Shown piece by piece: positions 35,301 to 49,017 of a stretch of 64,000 nt of DNA (its first letter is position 1; the number at the start of each line of letters is the position of its first letter). The notes under the pieces were generated by a model. The model did no database searches. It saw nothing but the letters and a program-made list of their open reading frames with translations, and was not told the origin of the DNA. The position numbers were made by a program, and so were the translations under genes. This DNA is from Siderastrea radians (taxonomy: Eukaryota > Cnidaria > Anthozoa > Scleractinia > Rhizangiidae): contig OZ024894.1 in the NCBI GenBank assembly GCA_964017195.1, positions 2,060,260 to 2,124,259 of the forward strand. The letters run 5' to 3'.

Positions 35301-38300
35301 TGTTACATGCGGCACAAACACCAGGAATGCCAAATAATCTGTATCAGGAAAAGTAAAATAAAAACAAGTTAATTTCTAAGAATTTGAAATTATAGTTTCA
35401 TAAGGATCATTGCAAGAACGTTTGAGTTATTTCCGACGAATGAACCACCTTAAACAGCACTACAGGAAAGTTCTGGTCAAAAGCTTTCAATTGAATTGTC
35501 ACACGTTAGGATTTCATCCACAGACTCAAAAGTTAGAACCATCTTGTACAACACAAAAAACAGTACCACAGGAATACACGGCTCAGTAACTTTCATTTGA
35601 ATGGTCACACTTCTGGATTTCATCTGTAGTCTCTAAAGTTTAACTACCATCCTCAAAGTATTCTGAAACATCACCGAGTTACTGCTCAATAGTCGCTCAA
35701 AATAGCTTGAAAACGAATTTCTCGAACGGTTAAACATGAACAAAAAGGCAGACGATTATAAAATGAGTTTGATTTTATAACGCAAACTCTGATTGGTTGT
35801 GTAGCCTTGTTATATGAGGCTATACAAGCATGGCTAAACAAATTATGGAAGTCTGGAATGATATATTCGGTGTGGCCGGCGTGGCCGATTAGTTAGGGCG
35901 CTGGACTTATAATCCGGAGGTCCCAGGTTCAAGTCGATCAATCCCAGAGCTGACTCTGTAAGGAAGGCGTTACAGTTCAGGTAGAAAAAAGAAAATTCAC
36001 TGTCGTGTGTTCACGTTCTACAGTAAAACTTTGAATTTGGTCGTTTCACGTTGTTGTTTTGCAGAGGACGGCAAAGAAATGTACCAAAATCTCTATCGCA
36101 CGTGCAGAGTCATTGTTCTGCTAATTAAACCTTTTGTTTGTGGCGTTCCCGTCAGCCGTCGCCGTCGTGTTTGCTTAAGTTCCACATTGGGGAGCTTACG
36201 CAAACACGACGGCAACGCGAAGAAAAACGTCGCTTTAATATGACTTCACAGTCTTTTAAACTTCTTCGCGATTATTCCGACTCGCTTAATCTGTCTAATG
36301 CAGCCGAACTATCTGGGAGCTGAATTTGTAAGGAGGGCGTTAAAGTTTAGAGAGACAAAACGAAAATTCACCATCATGTGTTCACTTTCTACACGAAACT
36401 TAGGGTGCGCTTCTTTGGGAAAATCCAAATCCGGATTCTTATATCCAAAAACGGATTTTGCGTTCCTTTACCTAAATCCGAAAGTGGATTAATCAGGGAT
36501 TAGTAATCTGAAGAATCCACACTCTGAGTGGATACATCAGATCTAATCTAAATCCGGATTTTTAGGATTCATGATCCGTGCGTTTCTTTGGGGGACGCAT
36601 CCGAAAAAACTACATTTGACAAGCGGTCTTCCTGTGAAAGTCCGTTATATTCCCGCCAATTTGTTTTGTCAGGTGGATGACATGGCGAGCGATCATGGTG
36701 AGTTTTCAGTGCTATTTTATCGAAGAATGTACCCAGGGTGGATTTATTCGTAGCATATGCGTATAGCTGTCGTATTGGCACGTGCGAATTTTCTATTGTT
36801 TTTGGCTAAGAAACAAAAGAACATTCCCACGCGCTAAAGCGACAACTATACGCGTACGCTGCAAATGATTCCACCCTAGACTTTGGTCATTTTTTGTTGT
36901 AGTTGAGCACAGTACGGCAAAGAAATGTACCAAAAAGTATAACGCACGCACGTGCAGAGTCACTGTTTTGCTAATTAAAGCTTTTGTTTTGTGACGTTCT
37001 CGTTTTGATAGCCGTCGCCGTCGTGTTTACGTGAGCTCAGACTGTGTATCGAACGGTATTAGTTCTTGATAAGGAGAGAAATTTGGGACAGAAGTAGCTT
37101 AAGTTGGGTACTCAACTCCGATGGTCCTCCATCTGTTAAAAACAGAATATTTTGTAGTGAGACGTGGACATTGGTGAATTGATGTCTATAGAATCTGCTT
37201 TGTGTAAAGTACATGAACCTGCAATTTTACTAGCGACTATGGCTTTCAAATGGCATTCAAGTTCTGTTGCGTGTTCATCTCGCGTTTTTTCTCTTGTGAA
37301 TTCTCCATTTGTCACCACTTTTGATCTTCTGTTATTTTAAATACAAATTGACGTCAGTTTTCGAGAGTCTGTCTTGTTAATGATGATGGATTTCGTCATA
37401 TCATGCAAGAAATCGTTTGCCAATACTTGCCTTTCAATTTTAACAAAGTTATGCCACAATGTTTCAACATAAATTTTGTTAAAAAGAGAATACTACACGG
37501 CTGAGCGAATATGTGAATTTTATTTTCTAGTGTTTAAAACAATATTTTACGAAAGAGCGAAGCGAGCGAGTAAGATATTGTTTTTTACCACGAGAAAATA
37601 AAATTCATATCTTCAAGCTGCCGCGTAATTTTCTTGTTGTTATATAGATAAGAGTGTTTTTGCACAAACTTTGAACAGTGAAAGAGCGGGAAATAACATC
37701 ATCGATATCCTCACTTGTGAGGATATGGAAAATGCGTCGGTCCCGGATGTAGTTTCGTATGCACTTTAAAAGTGGTCTATTTTCCACTAAACCACTCTTG
37801 TCTATATGATAATACCTGGATAAGAGGACAAACGTATAAAAAAACTGGCGTCAATTTGTTAAAATTAGTGTTACCACAACGATAAAGGGAAACGGAGAAA
37901 AATGGTCAGTTTTTTGAGGTAATTTTAATTGTTGTCGTGACACAATAGAGATGTTTCTTCCGCGTTCGCTATATCTGACTGTTGCTGGTATCAAAATGTT
38001 TTGTTCTCACTTCTTGCGATATTTTACTTTGGTGGGACGAAGTCACGTAGAGATATATTACAGAGAAATTTGGTGAACTGCCATTCCACAAGAATACTTG
38101 ACTTTTAGATCCCAGAAAAGAAATTTTCTGCTCTTTTGCGAGACGGGTTATTTTCATATCTTGAACGACCGTGGAAAAAATGTTTGTTATCTTTGTTGGC
38201 GCGGTTTAGAGCGGGTCAAGCAAATAGCACGGGCGTAGTGTTTTCTTCCAGTTTTCTGCCTTTCCCTCCCCCTCCCCCATCTACACCTGTTACTACGGCT

Positions 38301-41300
38301 GGCTGTTTTTAGCTCTATATGATATCACTGGTTATTAAATCCCTCTCTGCTAATTTCAAACCAAAGCTACTGACCATTACTTTCCTGTATCACTGTTACA
38401 TTATTACACTGCCTAAAGTAGCTTTAGACTATGACGAATTCCGCTCTAACTTGTGACCATTGAAATGAAAGCTACAGAGCGGCTCTTTTCTGTGTTGCTG
38501 GTGGGTTTGTTCAGCTTATCTAAATTTTTATTTCATGAAGCTTTGGCGCTTTAAAGGAAACAAAAGTCATTTCACTGACCTGAGATAGTCTCGTTTGCAC
38601 AAGATGAGGTTCGCTTTACTGTACAGCGTTGAGCCGATATCTCCCAGCTTACACTCACAGCAGTTACATTTTAAACATCCCTCGTGCCAGTACATTCCCA
38701 GAGCTTCGAGTAAGTAGCGATCAGTTATGGGCAGTTTACATCCACTACACAAATGTCTATTCTGCGAGTCCCTTGTGAGCTCTGGGCTTTTCGTGGCTGA
38801 AGTAAATTGAAAGGACAAAACCATTAGCGTGTGTCGGCGATAATCGGCCTCAAGCAAGATTATCGCTATTAATAAGTACAAGTGAAAGCCTCGTTCTTGC
38901 CTGCTATGTCGTAGACTTAAATTGACGTTTGATCAAAAGTGTTTGAGCTTATCTTGATTTTTCAACCCGATTCTTTCACTTTACACGATCGAGTTGGACG
39001 TCATACGTTGCCTCGTGTTTTTAATCATCTATTTCCTGTTACGCTTTTTTTACCATGTGTACAGAACAAACTAGCATTAAGCTTAAGATCAGCCAACATT
39101 TATCACGTTCACTTACCCATAACTGCCCGATAATCTTAAAATCGGTTTTGCGTTTCTCGAGGAGAAAGGCTGTCTGAAGAGCGCAAACAATTCGAGCACC
39201 AACAACTTTCAACCGGCAATGATGTCGAAATTCATTGTCTTCCACTATTTCATCAGTCGTGTTCTACGCTAATGATTTCTGGCGGCGTAATAACAAAAAC
39301 ACTGTTATTCTGCGAGGTAATTATCTCTAATGACGCACGCCATTCTATTGGCCGAGATGGGCTAAATAAAACAGGTATCCCTGTAAGGGAAAAATAGAAA
39401 TCATCGTAATTATCAAATGCGATAAGCGATTTGGAATAGAGAGGGTTAACCAAGCATGCGTTCCTGTCAAAAATATCTGCCCTCCAGGTAGATTTTAAAA
39501 GTGGATAAAGGCACTATCAAAAGCAAGGAATCGAGAATAGCACATGGCAGCGCAAGACGTCTAAAAGGCGATATTCGTGCGGTTTTATAAATCGGAAAAA
39601 ACTGCAGTTTTAAGATTAATATCGCAACATGAAAGAATGGTCGCTAATTGGCCATCTGTTCGTATTTTGCATGTAAATTCTTTAAAGCAATTACCATTAA
39701 GTTTTGTCTTATATCCCTAATGGCTCCCTTTTACGTTTTACTAAAAACACTCTTTAAATTGCAGACAAAAATTGTAATTAGCGTTTGCTAGTTGATATCT
39801 TTGAACCCCAAATGTTCTTGTTTTCATTGTAGTTTAGTATGTGTCCATTTTTGAGCAGTGAAACTGAAAATTTCTCTGCAATTAAAGAAATCCTTTCTTT
39901 CGAAGGATGTAATTAATATTTGAGAGGGTCTAGGCGGAGAAAGTTTCTACCCTTTGGTCGTAATTAGTTTTTAGGCGACGTTATAATTGCTTTCCATTAT
40001 GAAATTACAAAAAGGCGTTTTAGCAAGAGTGGGAAGATAGAAATATTTTTTGCCACAAGCTATGAACACTGGTACCAAAACTGAAACAATAACAAAAACT
40101 CGCCTCGAGAAAAATTACAACGATTTTATAGAAATGTTTGCGTTTTAAACCTTTCAGCTTAAATCATATATTTTTTTCAGTAAATTGGGAGCATTCAATC
40201 AAAGATTTATTTTATTGACCCGAAAGACACTGAGTTCGTCTGTGATGTTAATAACGATAAACGAAATTATTTATTCATCTATACGTTCAATCCTTGTTAG
40301 ACTGAAGTAACAGTCGGCGTCGTTCACTTTTCAGCTCAAGCTCAATTTTTTTTTTCAGTTTTAATCCGCTTGTCTTATCTACTCACTTTTAATTTCAACG
40401 AGAAGTTAAGTGCATGAGTAATACATAAATAGCTAAAAGCGTATTTTAATCTGTAGCGTTCAATCTTCTTTAATAATGCATCTTCTGAATTTCAAGATTT
40501 CATGGCCACTTAAAAACTTACTATTTTCTCAAGAACGTCGGATTCTCTTAATGGAAGTATTTTAGGTAAGTAAGGAAACTGAGTGAAGCATCATCAAATG
40601 AACTAATTCAGTCGCTTAACCAAACAGTTTGCTAGTTTAAGACGTATTGTAGATAGGCTTCTGGGAAAGAAGTATTTTCAATTGTTACCCGCATTCAAAC
40701 GAGACCGGCAGGGAGCAAATTTTGTCCCACGTTAATTAGCTCTTTGTTTACGCCCAGAGAGGCAAATCCTTTTGGACGAACTTGTTTGTATTCATTGCAT
40801 CTCTTAGTTAGCCTGTAGGTTAGAAGGAAGATAACGCAACCACAACATAAGCTTTCTTGTGTCTAAACCCTCATTCTAGAGTTACTTCCAAAGTTACCCC
40901 AAAGAGTGACCGTTCAAGTAAAACTAAAGAGCAGTACTTTCCTCTGGTACTGTTTATTACTCCATACCAAAAGGCTGTAACGTTTGAGTCTGTGGATGAA
41001 TCTTGAAGTGTGATCCGTTGATCAAATGACAAGTATTGAGCAGTACTTTCCTGTGGTGTGGTTTATTATGCTGTACAAGGTGGTTCTCACTTTTGAGCCT
41101 CGATGAAATCCTAAGTGTGAGCACTCAAATATGAGCTACTGAGCAGTAATCTCATGCTGTGCCCGTCTAGTTCGCTGTACAAGGTAGTTTTAAATACCTT
41201 TCCTTTGCGTGGACTGGTCACGCTTAAGAACATTTTTTCTGAGGTACAGGAGGCATTGCTTTCACCAAGCTCTTGAAGACGAATACAAAAGCTGCGAAGT

Positions 41301-42942
41301 TAGAAAAAAAGAGAAGAAATTAGTCAAACACCTTAAATGACCACCGACCTTCTCCAAACACAGTCTTAAATGTCTTCTTGAATTGATAAGCGATGGAAAA
41401 CCCTTTAATGGAGAGTTAAGGAAAGAACTGCACTGTACTTTGCATTGTATGTAACTTTTCTTTATAGGAAGAGGGTGCCAAAGCCTTTTTTCCCAAACCG
41501 TTTGATCCGTTTCCACACACGGTTGTCGTGTAGTGCTGAAACACTTCCCAGACACTTACGGACACCTCTATTTTAATGACGAGAACAACCTCTAAATTGG
41601 ACATTCTATTAACTGCTAATCTCTTTGGTTTTAGGTGATTTTTGTCCATTTGGGGGTAATTTTCCCCTTGTATCGATTTCCGCCCGCAGTTTTCATGTTG
41701 TTGAAATAAGCTCTAAAAACCCTTTTTCATGTAGTGACTGTTAAAATTGATTAAACATTATATCGTTTATATTCCCTTGGTATTGTATTGTACACGTTGG
41801 GTAAATCCCTTACTCAGGTACTCCTCTTTGCTGTCTGACTGTACCTTTAAAAGCTTCTTTGTGTTTTTATTTTCAGCCACGAAATTGGATATTTGCGCCC
41901 GCATACAATGCGGAGCTGGTTTTATTTGTGACGCTAACAGCCCTGGACGCCCTTGTCAAGGTACGGGTAAAAAGAAGCATTGTAACAATGTAAGAAGAAC
42001 TAGTCCTACTTTTGTCTTGACCAACTTTTCAACGTGTAAAAAAGTAGCACTCAAGCCCAGGAGGCTCACACGGCCGGAGCTTATCCCGGTTGCTTGAAGT
42101 AGCATGAAGCAACTGAGAGCATTGCTTCTCCCCCCTGGATGGGATGCTAGTCCATCGCAGGGTTACCTCCAGTAGTATGTCTCCGGTATCCATTTATGCA
42201 CCTGGGTGGAGAAAGACAATGCAGGGTAAAGTTTCTTGTCTAAAGAAACAACACGATGGCGGGGACTGGGCCTCGAACCACCGACCTTTAGATCTGAAGT
42301 CCAACGCGCTAGCCACTACACCAACGTGCCTCCACATTTTCAACGTATGCGCGTATACGGAAGGGAACGTCAAAATAAAGGAATGACGTGCTTCGCTAAG
42401 GCAAACGTTCCATACAAATAAGTATTAACGCTCTTTTAAATTACTTTGACACCTTCTAGTTCGGGTAAGGGGAAAAGAAAATTCACCGTTTCGTCTTCAC
42501 GTTCTCAATAAGACCGTAAAAGCTAATTTGAGATTGTGCAAAGGAATGTCGGAAGAACCCTTTTTTTAGTCTCGTTGGGTTTTGTGACGGTTTCGCTGAC
42601 GTAGGTTGCCGTCGCTACCTCTGTGTTGCCTTGCTTAGGGTCCTGAAGAATTTCCCAAGAGTGAGAATATCTTATTCCGAGATTGCCAAGTTTCGCTACC
42701 AGGCGATTTAAATGTCTGCGGCGAAACCATTTAACGGTCTTTGACCAGTCTTGGTAAGGCTGTTTTGTTGATTTTGTATTCCTTTAGATATTGATGAGTG
42801 CAAGGAATCGCCTCCCAGGTGCAAGTCAAGCGAAACTTGTTTGAACTTCATCGGGACATTCGAATGTCGAGGTTAGGCAGACAGCATTTACAGCATTTTA
42901 GCATGCATACATTAATAATATTAATAATAATAATAATAATAA

Positions 42943-42973
<31 letters not shown>

Positions 42974-43524
42974 AAGAGTGATGATGATGATGATGATGAT
43001 AATGATGATGATGATGATGATATTCGTTCGTCACGCCTTTCATCCATCCATCCGTCCGTCCGTCCGTCCTTCCGTCCGTCCATCCATCCATCCATCCATC
43101 CATCCATCCATCCATCCATCCATCTATCTTTCCCTCCATTTATCCGTCCATCCGTCCATCTATTCATACCAATCCGATCAAGACGTCCCTATTGTTTGCT
43201 GCGATTTGCTCACCAAGCAACACATTTACAGTAGCCTTTACACTTCTCTTCTAGACCCTTGCAAAGATGTAGATTGTGGATCAGGGCTAAAGTGTGAGCC
43301 AACCGGACGATCATACAGCTGTATAGGTAACTAGAAAAGAATTCCCTCTGTTTAAAAAGAAACTTAAAACATTTCCTTTTTGTGACCATTTCAAACCTTA
43401 GGTTTATATCTTAGTTAGTCACATAGCTTACTTATAGCTACATCTTTAGGATAGTTATGTTACGTTTTTATTCTTAGTTTATACTGTAAGCGCATTGCGA
43501 ATCTTAAATGCGCCTATAAGAACC

Positions 43525-43559
<35 letters not shown>

Positions 43560-46500
43560 TAATCATAAAATGCATCCAGTCAAACAATGAGTACGAAGGA
43601 TCTTCATAATTCGGACAGTGAGAGGAATCGCTAACCCGTCTAGCGTTAATGAATAAAGTTTCAGTTACAGGGTGGGGGGGGGGGGGGTATATAACTGAAA
43701 TGAGTGAACAAATTGCACACGAATCAATGTAATGTTTCTTCCTTCCGAGGAAGTGTTTTCATGCGATCGAGCGTAGGTGCATTTTTTTGAAAGAGCAGGT
43801 ACAGTCCAGAAAAGCCTTTACCCAGAGCTCTTGAACCGCAAAAATGGTTCCCAGCCCATGTTTTAATCAGTTTTGTGGCCGAAGGCGCCTATGGCCCTAA
43901 CGGAAAAAATGCGGGCCTTGATTTGTATCTTTTACACGGGCACAAACATACGGACCGTACCGCTTTTAACGGATATGGATCTAATTTTTCCGTGGAGGTA
44001 ATGCGATTCAGATTCTACTGAGTCATTTTTGGGCCCTGCAGAAAGTTTCTCTTTTTAGCCTTCGCCTTGGGGTGAGAATGAGGCTTGCGCTACGTACCGT
44101 AAGTTCGTTGAAAAAATCATGCAGGAATTCTTCTTACCATTATTGCAGATATTGACGAATGTAAGTTTCTACCGAGGAAGTGCACAGGTGATCATGAGAT
44201 CTGCGTGAATAAGTACGGAGGCTACAGCTGTCAATGCCGCGATCAGTTCAAGAGAAACCCTAATACACGGAAATGCGAGCGTGAGTATTAACGATTACGT
44301 TTTATAAAGCGTTACTCTTATAAACTACGCTCTAATTGGTTGCTTAGCCTTTTTTTTTGACGAGGTTATGTAAACATGGCCATGACATCACGTAACATTT
44401 GTTTGGATATGTTTCATAAAAGAAATAGAAGATGGGGGCGTTGTTTTCACAACCTGTACAAATTAACAATCGTGGAATTTCGAAGTTCATATCTTAAACC
44501 TCGCCTGCAGCACCTGTTCACATCAGCTTTCGAATGTTTCCAAACCCCTACTCGTGTTTACATCAGTCTATTTAAGCATGGGCGCTATTTTCTCTTTCTT
44601 AAATGCGGCTGTAAATAAAAAACTACTAAACAGTTTCGTGCACAAGTTAAATAGACGAAGTCATGATTAGTATGGCAATTTTCATTGCCGACCTTCCATG
44701 TTTTTACTATCAGAATTCTTCCGATTTTTGTTATCTTGTGCTTCCTAAGATATTGACATCATAACTCCACTGGGAACACAAAAGTGTGATCCCTGCTGAT
44801 TCTGATTGTGTCGTCTGCTTTTCCAGATCCCGGATCCAATTCCTGACCCAACCTCTATGATCCTGAATTCCATCCTCTCTAATCCCCAACCCCACTCCTC
44901 TGATCCCTGATCCCATATACCTCATTACTCCTCTGATCCCTGATCCCATATACCTCATTACAATCTTGTTACCTCGCGATTGCTAGAAGTTTATTTAAGA
45001 GCTCCTTGCGATGTTTTCCTTTTTCAGGAATAAACCTCTGTACAGGAGTTACCTGCCCTCGTGGTTACAGATGTGTCATCATTGATCAGAACAACTTTCA
45101 GTGTAAAGGTGGGTAAACGTGCGCCCCCCCCCCCCCAGGGGGGATACTTCCTATAGTGGGCTGTACGGGGAGGCTCCGCCCGAAAGAGGTGCCTTTTTTA
45201 AGCTCGCAGTATACTAAAGGGTAGGTAAGTTGTCATTGTAGTATATGGAAGGGTCACAAAATTCACTGCAAAGTGGAAGAAATGGTGGCTAAAGCTAAGT
45301 CCATGAAAGGGTGCCAAATGTAGCAGAAATGACAAAGCGAAACACAAAAGCTTACGCTCCTTGAGCAACTGAACCAGAACGACTGAAATTCTATCGTTTT
45401 GGCTTATCCTTGAGGTATAAGAAAGGGGTGGAATTTTGCTCCAGGTATATGAAAGAGGTACCATTTTGGTAAAACTTAGTGTATTAAAGAGTAAGGGTTT
45501 GAACCTCCGGGTGGATCCTCCCGTATAAGACTTGATTGAGTTACCCCCTGCCCCACAGGCGTGCGACTTGAGTACTGCTGCAGAATGGCATGAAAAACTC
45601 GCTGTTTCAGTTTCTGTTCAGCAATTTCTAGTAATTTCGACCCTAGTAACCTCTCTCTCGGGAATAAATATGCCACCTCTTGAGACAAGGGATTTTTTCT
45701 CAGTTTTAGTAAACGATCAGTACACCGCGAGATCTTTTTGTTTCCCCTTGCTCTTCTGCTTTGTGCGTTGTGCCTTCTTTTTTCTGTCTTCCAACTTTTG
45801 CTTCCCATTATCCTTCTGTCGCTTCACTTCTGCCTTCCGCCTTCCTACTCTCCTTCTTTTACCTTTTTATTGATGAACTGTCATTCGTTTGTCTTTCATT
45901 TGCTTGTTTGCTTTTATCACCAGACATCAACGAATGCCAACAGTCTCCGCCAAAGTGTCGGCCAGATCAGAGGTGTGTTAACTACCCCGGTGGCCATTAC
46001 TGCACGTGCCAGGACGGTCATCGACTCAACAGGCTCACCAACAGCTGCGAAGGTTCAATCTTCTTCCGTTTATAAAAGCCCCAAGGGAAACAAATGGGTG
46101 GTGCTTCACAGCGGTCAAACGTATAACGCGTGCGCATTAACCGCCATAATTTTTCAAAGCAAAATAAAGAAAAATGTAGAAAGCTTCACTTTAGCCGCGA
46201 AACTTGACGCCGTTTCTGAAAACGTAAGTTTTTTACGTTGGGTATGTGTTTAAACTGAAGTCACTTTCATCCACAAGTTTTATCTGCGCGAAATTCGGTT
46301 TGTCGGGACACTTTCTGCATGGTTTTCATGCGACTTTCACGCTAATGCTTAGACTGATTTAAACTTGAAGGCTCTGAAAAACCGAAAGTGACGTAGGTTT
46401 TTGCGTTTGACCGCTATGAAGGGTAGTGCACCATATACCAAGTCGCGAGTTACGTCACAAAGAAAACAAGAAAAAGACGACAACATATACTCGGCATATG

Positions 46501-48985
46501 AAGTTTGACCCCAAACATTTTGAGTTTGAGACAGCCAGTAGGTTGCTGCGAAACAGTATCCAAGGAAAACGACTTTCTTATTTAGATAAGTGGATAAAGG
46601 TCTTCGAGGAAGCCTTATCGAGATCAAGAGTCTCCTGTAATATTTGTTTGTTTGTGCGTTTATTTGTTTATCTATTCACTTCTCAAAATGTAATGTACGA
46701 AAAAAAAAAACCTCCCTCGTGCGCTGTTCCCCAGTCACTGCGGGCCTCTGCCCAATTTTATGCAAATTACGATGGTTCTTCTAGACGGGCAGTAGTCAAA
46801 CCTCATTCCTTCTGAACTGCAAAAGAAAGTTCACCAGAAGAAAGTAGTTCATATTATTTTCAATGACATCCCTCTTTACAGATATTGATGAGTGCACTGA
46901 AAGGAGATCGGGGTGTAATCAGATTTGCGAAAACTCGCCTGGCTCATTCACCTGTCGTTGTAACAAAGGCTACCAGATGAGTCCCAATGGACGAACCTGT
47001 AGAGGTATCATGTTAAGTAAATACGTGAATACTCTAGTGTTCAGGGTTTTTTTTTAAGGTTGGTTTTCACTAGCGACGGAGTCGGATTCGGAGTCGTAAG
47101 CGGAGTCGTAAGGGTGCTTATGACCTAGTGAAAATCAAAAATCGGAGTCGTAAGCGGAGTCATAAGCTCGACGGAATCGGTGTCGGAAGAATCAGAACGT
47201 TTCCATTTTCTTCCGACTCCGCTTACGATTCCGTCGCTTACGATCTAGTGAAAACCAGACTGTCAGAGTCGGAAGCAGAAGTGGAAGGATAAGCCAATGA
47301 CAGTGCTCGTTCCTATGCTTTGTGATTGGTTTAGTTCTCCCGCTTCTGCTTCCGACTCCGAAAACCTAGTTTTCACTAGATCGTAAGCGACGCATACATA
47401 AGCGGAATCGGAACGTTGTTTTCACTAGGTCAGAACGCTCTGCGCTTCCGATTACGACTCCGACTCCGACTCCGTCGCTAGTGATAACCAGCCTTTAAAG
47501 AGGTCCTCATTGTCAGTGGGAAGAATTTATTACTTCAGCTGAAATAAGAATAAAATGGCAAGAATCAGTTCCTGAACATTTACGAGTGATGCTTGCAATA
47601 TCTTTGAGCAGAAGGTGCGAGGTTAATTTCACAAGGACCACAAGCAAGTCCAGTTTTAATTCCAACACAGTTGCCCAAATTGCAATGCGCATGTCCGTAG
47701 TGTGCATGAAATACCGCTGACCATTACAGCCATGATTGCTGACTTAAGTCATGTTTGACGATCTATTTTAATAGTTCTGAGTAATGTCAAGAAAATTTTC
47801 ATTCTTCTCTATTATCTGAACTAATTTTAGTGGTTCCACCGGTTCGACTGTGTTGGCGTCTGCTCAACGTACTTTTGTTGTCGATCTAATCAACAGATAT
47901 AGATGAGTGCACTAAAGGTACTTCTGGATGCTCCCATTTCTGTGAGAATACGCTGGGATCGTTTGTCTGTCGATGTAGGAGGGGCTACGAACTGCATTCA
48001 GACGGACGAACTTGCAGAGGTACACACAATTATTTCTTTTGTAAACAATACTTTTGCTTTGACATTTGCTCTAAGAGCTTTACCCCTTAAGCCCCAATGG
48101 TGATCAGCATTAACTTTCTTCTCAATCATCATATCATTGCATTATAACACGTACAAGTCATGAGAATTAAGGAATTGATCACTGAAAATGAATTGTCGGC
48201 TTGGTGTTTAAACGAGTTCTCTCAACTAATACTCAACAAAATACACGGAGACCAGTAAGCAGAATTTGTATCGATAATGATACTGGAGCTAGAAGGGTTA
48301 AGTGCTCATCAAGAGAGCTTATGTTAATAACATTATGACCAAAGTTCAATGTGTTTAACGGATCTTGAAAAACGTTAGTTTTCTCATAATAGTTTCGTGA
48401 CAAAACTTCAATAATTTAGGACGCAAGTTTTAACGTACCATTTTAGCTCTTTTTTTACCTATAGTTGAGGATAAATTTCTACACACTAATTTCAATTATT
48501 TTCACCCAACGCAAACTCTTGTTTCATATTATTCTTTCCTAATTGAGCATATTGGTGACTTTTACTACGTTCGTTTCTTCTTATTCGTGAACAAAAGAGA
48601 GGCAATTTGGAGAAACTGGTTTCTTGTCAAAACCTTCAAGCCCCAAAATCAATATGCATATTCTCCTTAGTGTTCTCCATATATTTCCTATGATGCTAGT
48701 TGGGAGAATTTGCACAAACATCAAGACATTTCATGTTTGGTGATTATTTTCTCAATTCTCGTGACCTGTATGTTTGTTCAAGTAGGGAAATTGTTGGAGG
48801 AAATTAGATGTTTGTCACCATTGGGGCTTAAAGGGCTAAGAAAACAACACAACACAATGCAGAGACCAAGCCTCGAAACCATCGACCCTTCGATTTGCAG
48901 TAATTTACAGGGGCGTAGCCAGGGGGTCCTAGGGTGCCCGTGAACCCCTCCCCTTGGCGATGAAATGATGATGATGATGATGAGG

Positions 48986-49017
<32 letters not shown>

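Larger units (their letters stand above)
33291..41876. other. Fibulin-like intron 6 (8.6 kb) hosting LMO
   Basis: Besides LMO it holds tandem CATTTGAAT-family repeats (35440-35700; 40900-41180), a SINE-like tRNA fragment (35872-35945), two direct copies of a GGCAAAGAAATGTACCAAAA segment (about 36070 and 36910), a GGATTT-rich element (36404-36600) and a foldback (37512-37612). The stretch 39121-40900 is AT-rich with no gene and would contain the LMO promoter. Confidence 0.55.
41961..44148. other. Fibulin-like introns 7-9
   Basis: Intron 7 contains a SINE-like unit (42040-42335). Intron 8 contains a compound microsatellite (42913-43163). Intron 9 contains a (TTA)n run (43527-43560) and a G-homopolymer near 43673-43687. 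Confidence 0.5.
44281..47896. other. Fibulin-like introns 10-13
   Basis: Intron 10 has a 33-bp tandem repeat (44894-44959). Intron 11 has C/G-homopolymer repeat debris (45121-45550). Intron 12 shows no named feature. Intron 13 contains a 438-bp inverted-repeat element (47057-47494). Confidence 0.5.

Noticed and set aside
36007..36243. Possible fibulin exon after TTTTGCAG at about 36063
   Set aside because: The sequence recurs near 36905, has no EGF cysteine pattern and belongs to a dispersed repeat.
39039..39245. 68-aa minus-strand frame upstream of LMO exon 2
   Set aside because: It could have been an LMO N-terminus, but its phase at the GTAAGT donor does not fit exon 2, whereas the ATG one base before the donor fits exactly.
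42798..43334. 178-aa frame joining fibulin exons 8 and 9
   Set aside because: It crosses a compound microsatellite (repeated Ile, Arg, Met and Pro-Ser residues). Only the short exon parts at each end are real.
45738..46253. 171-aa frame overlapping fibulin exon 12
   Set aside because: It runs in a different frame from the cbEGF exon at 45924-46052 and has no domain.
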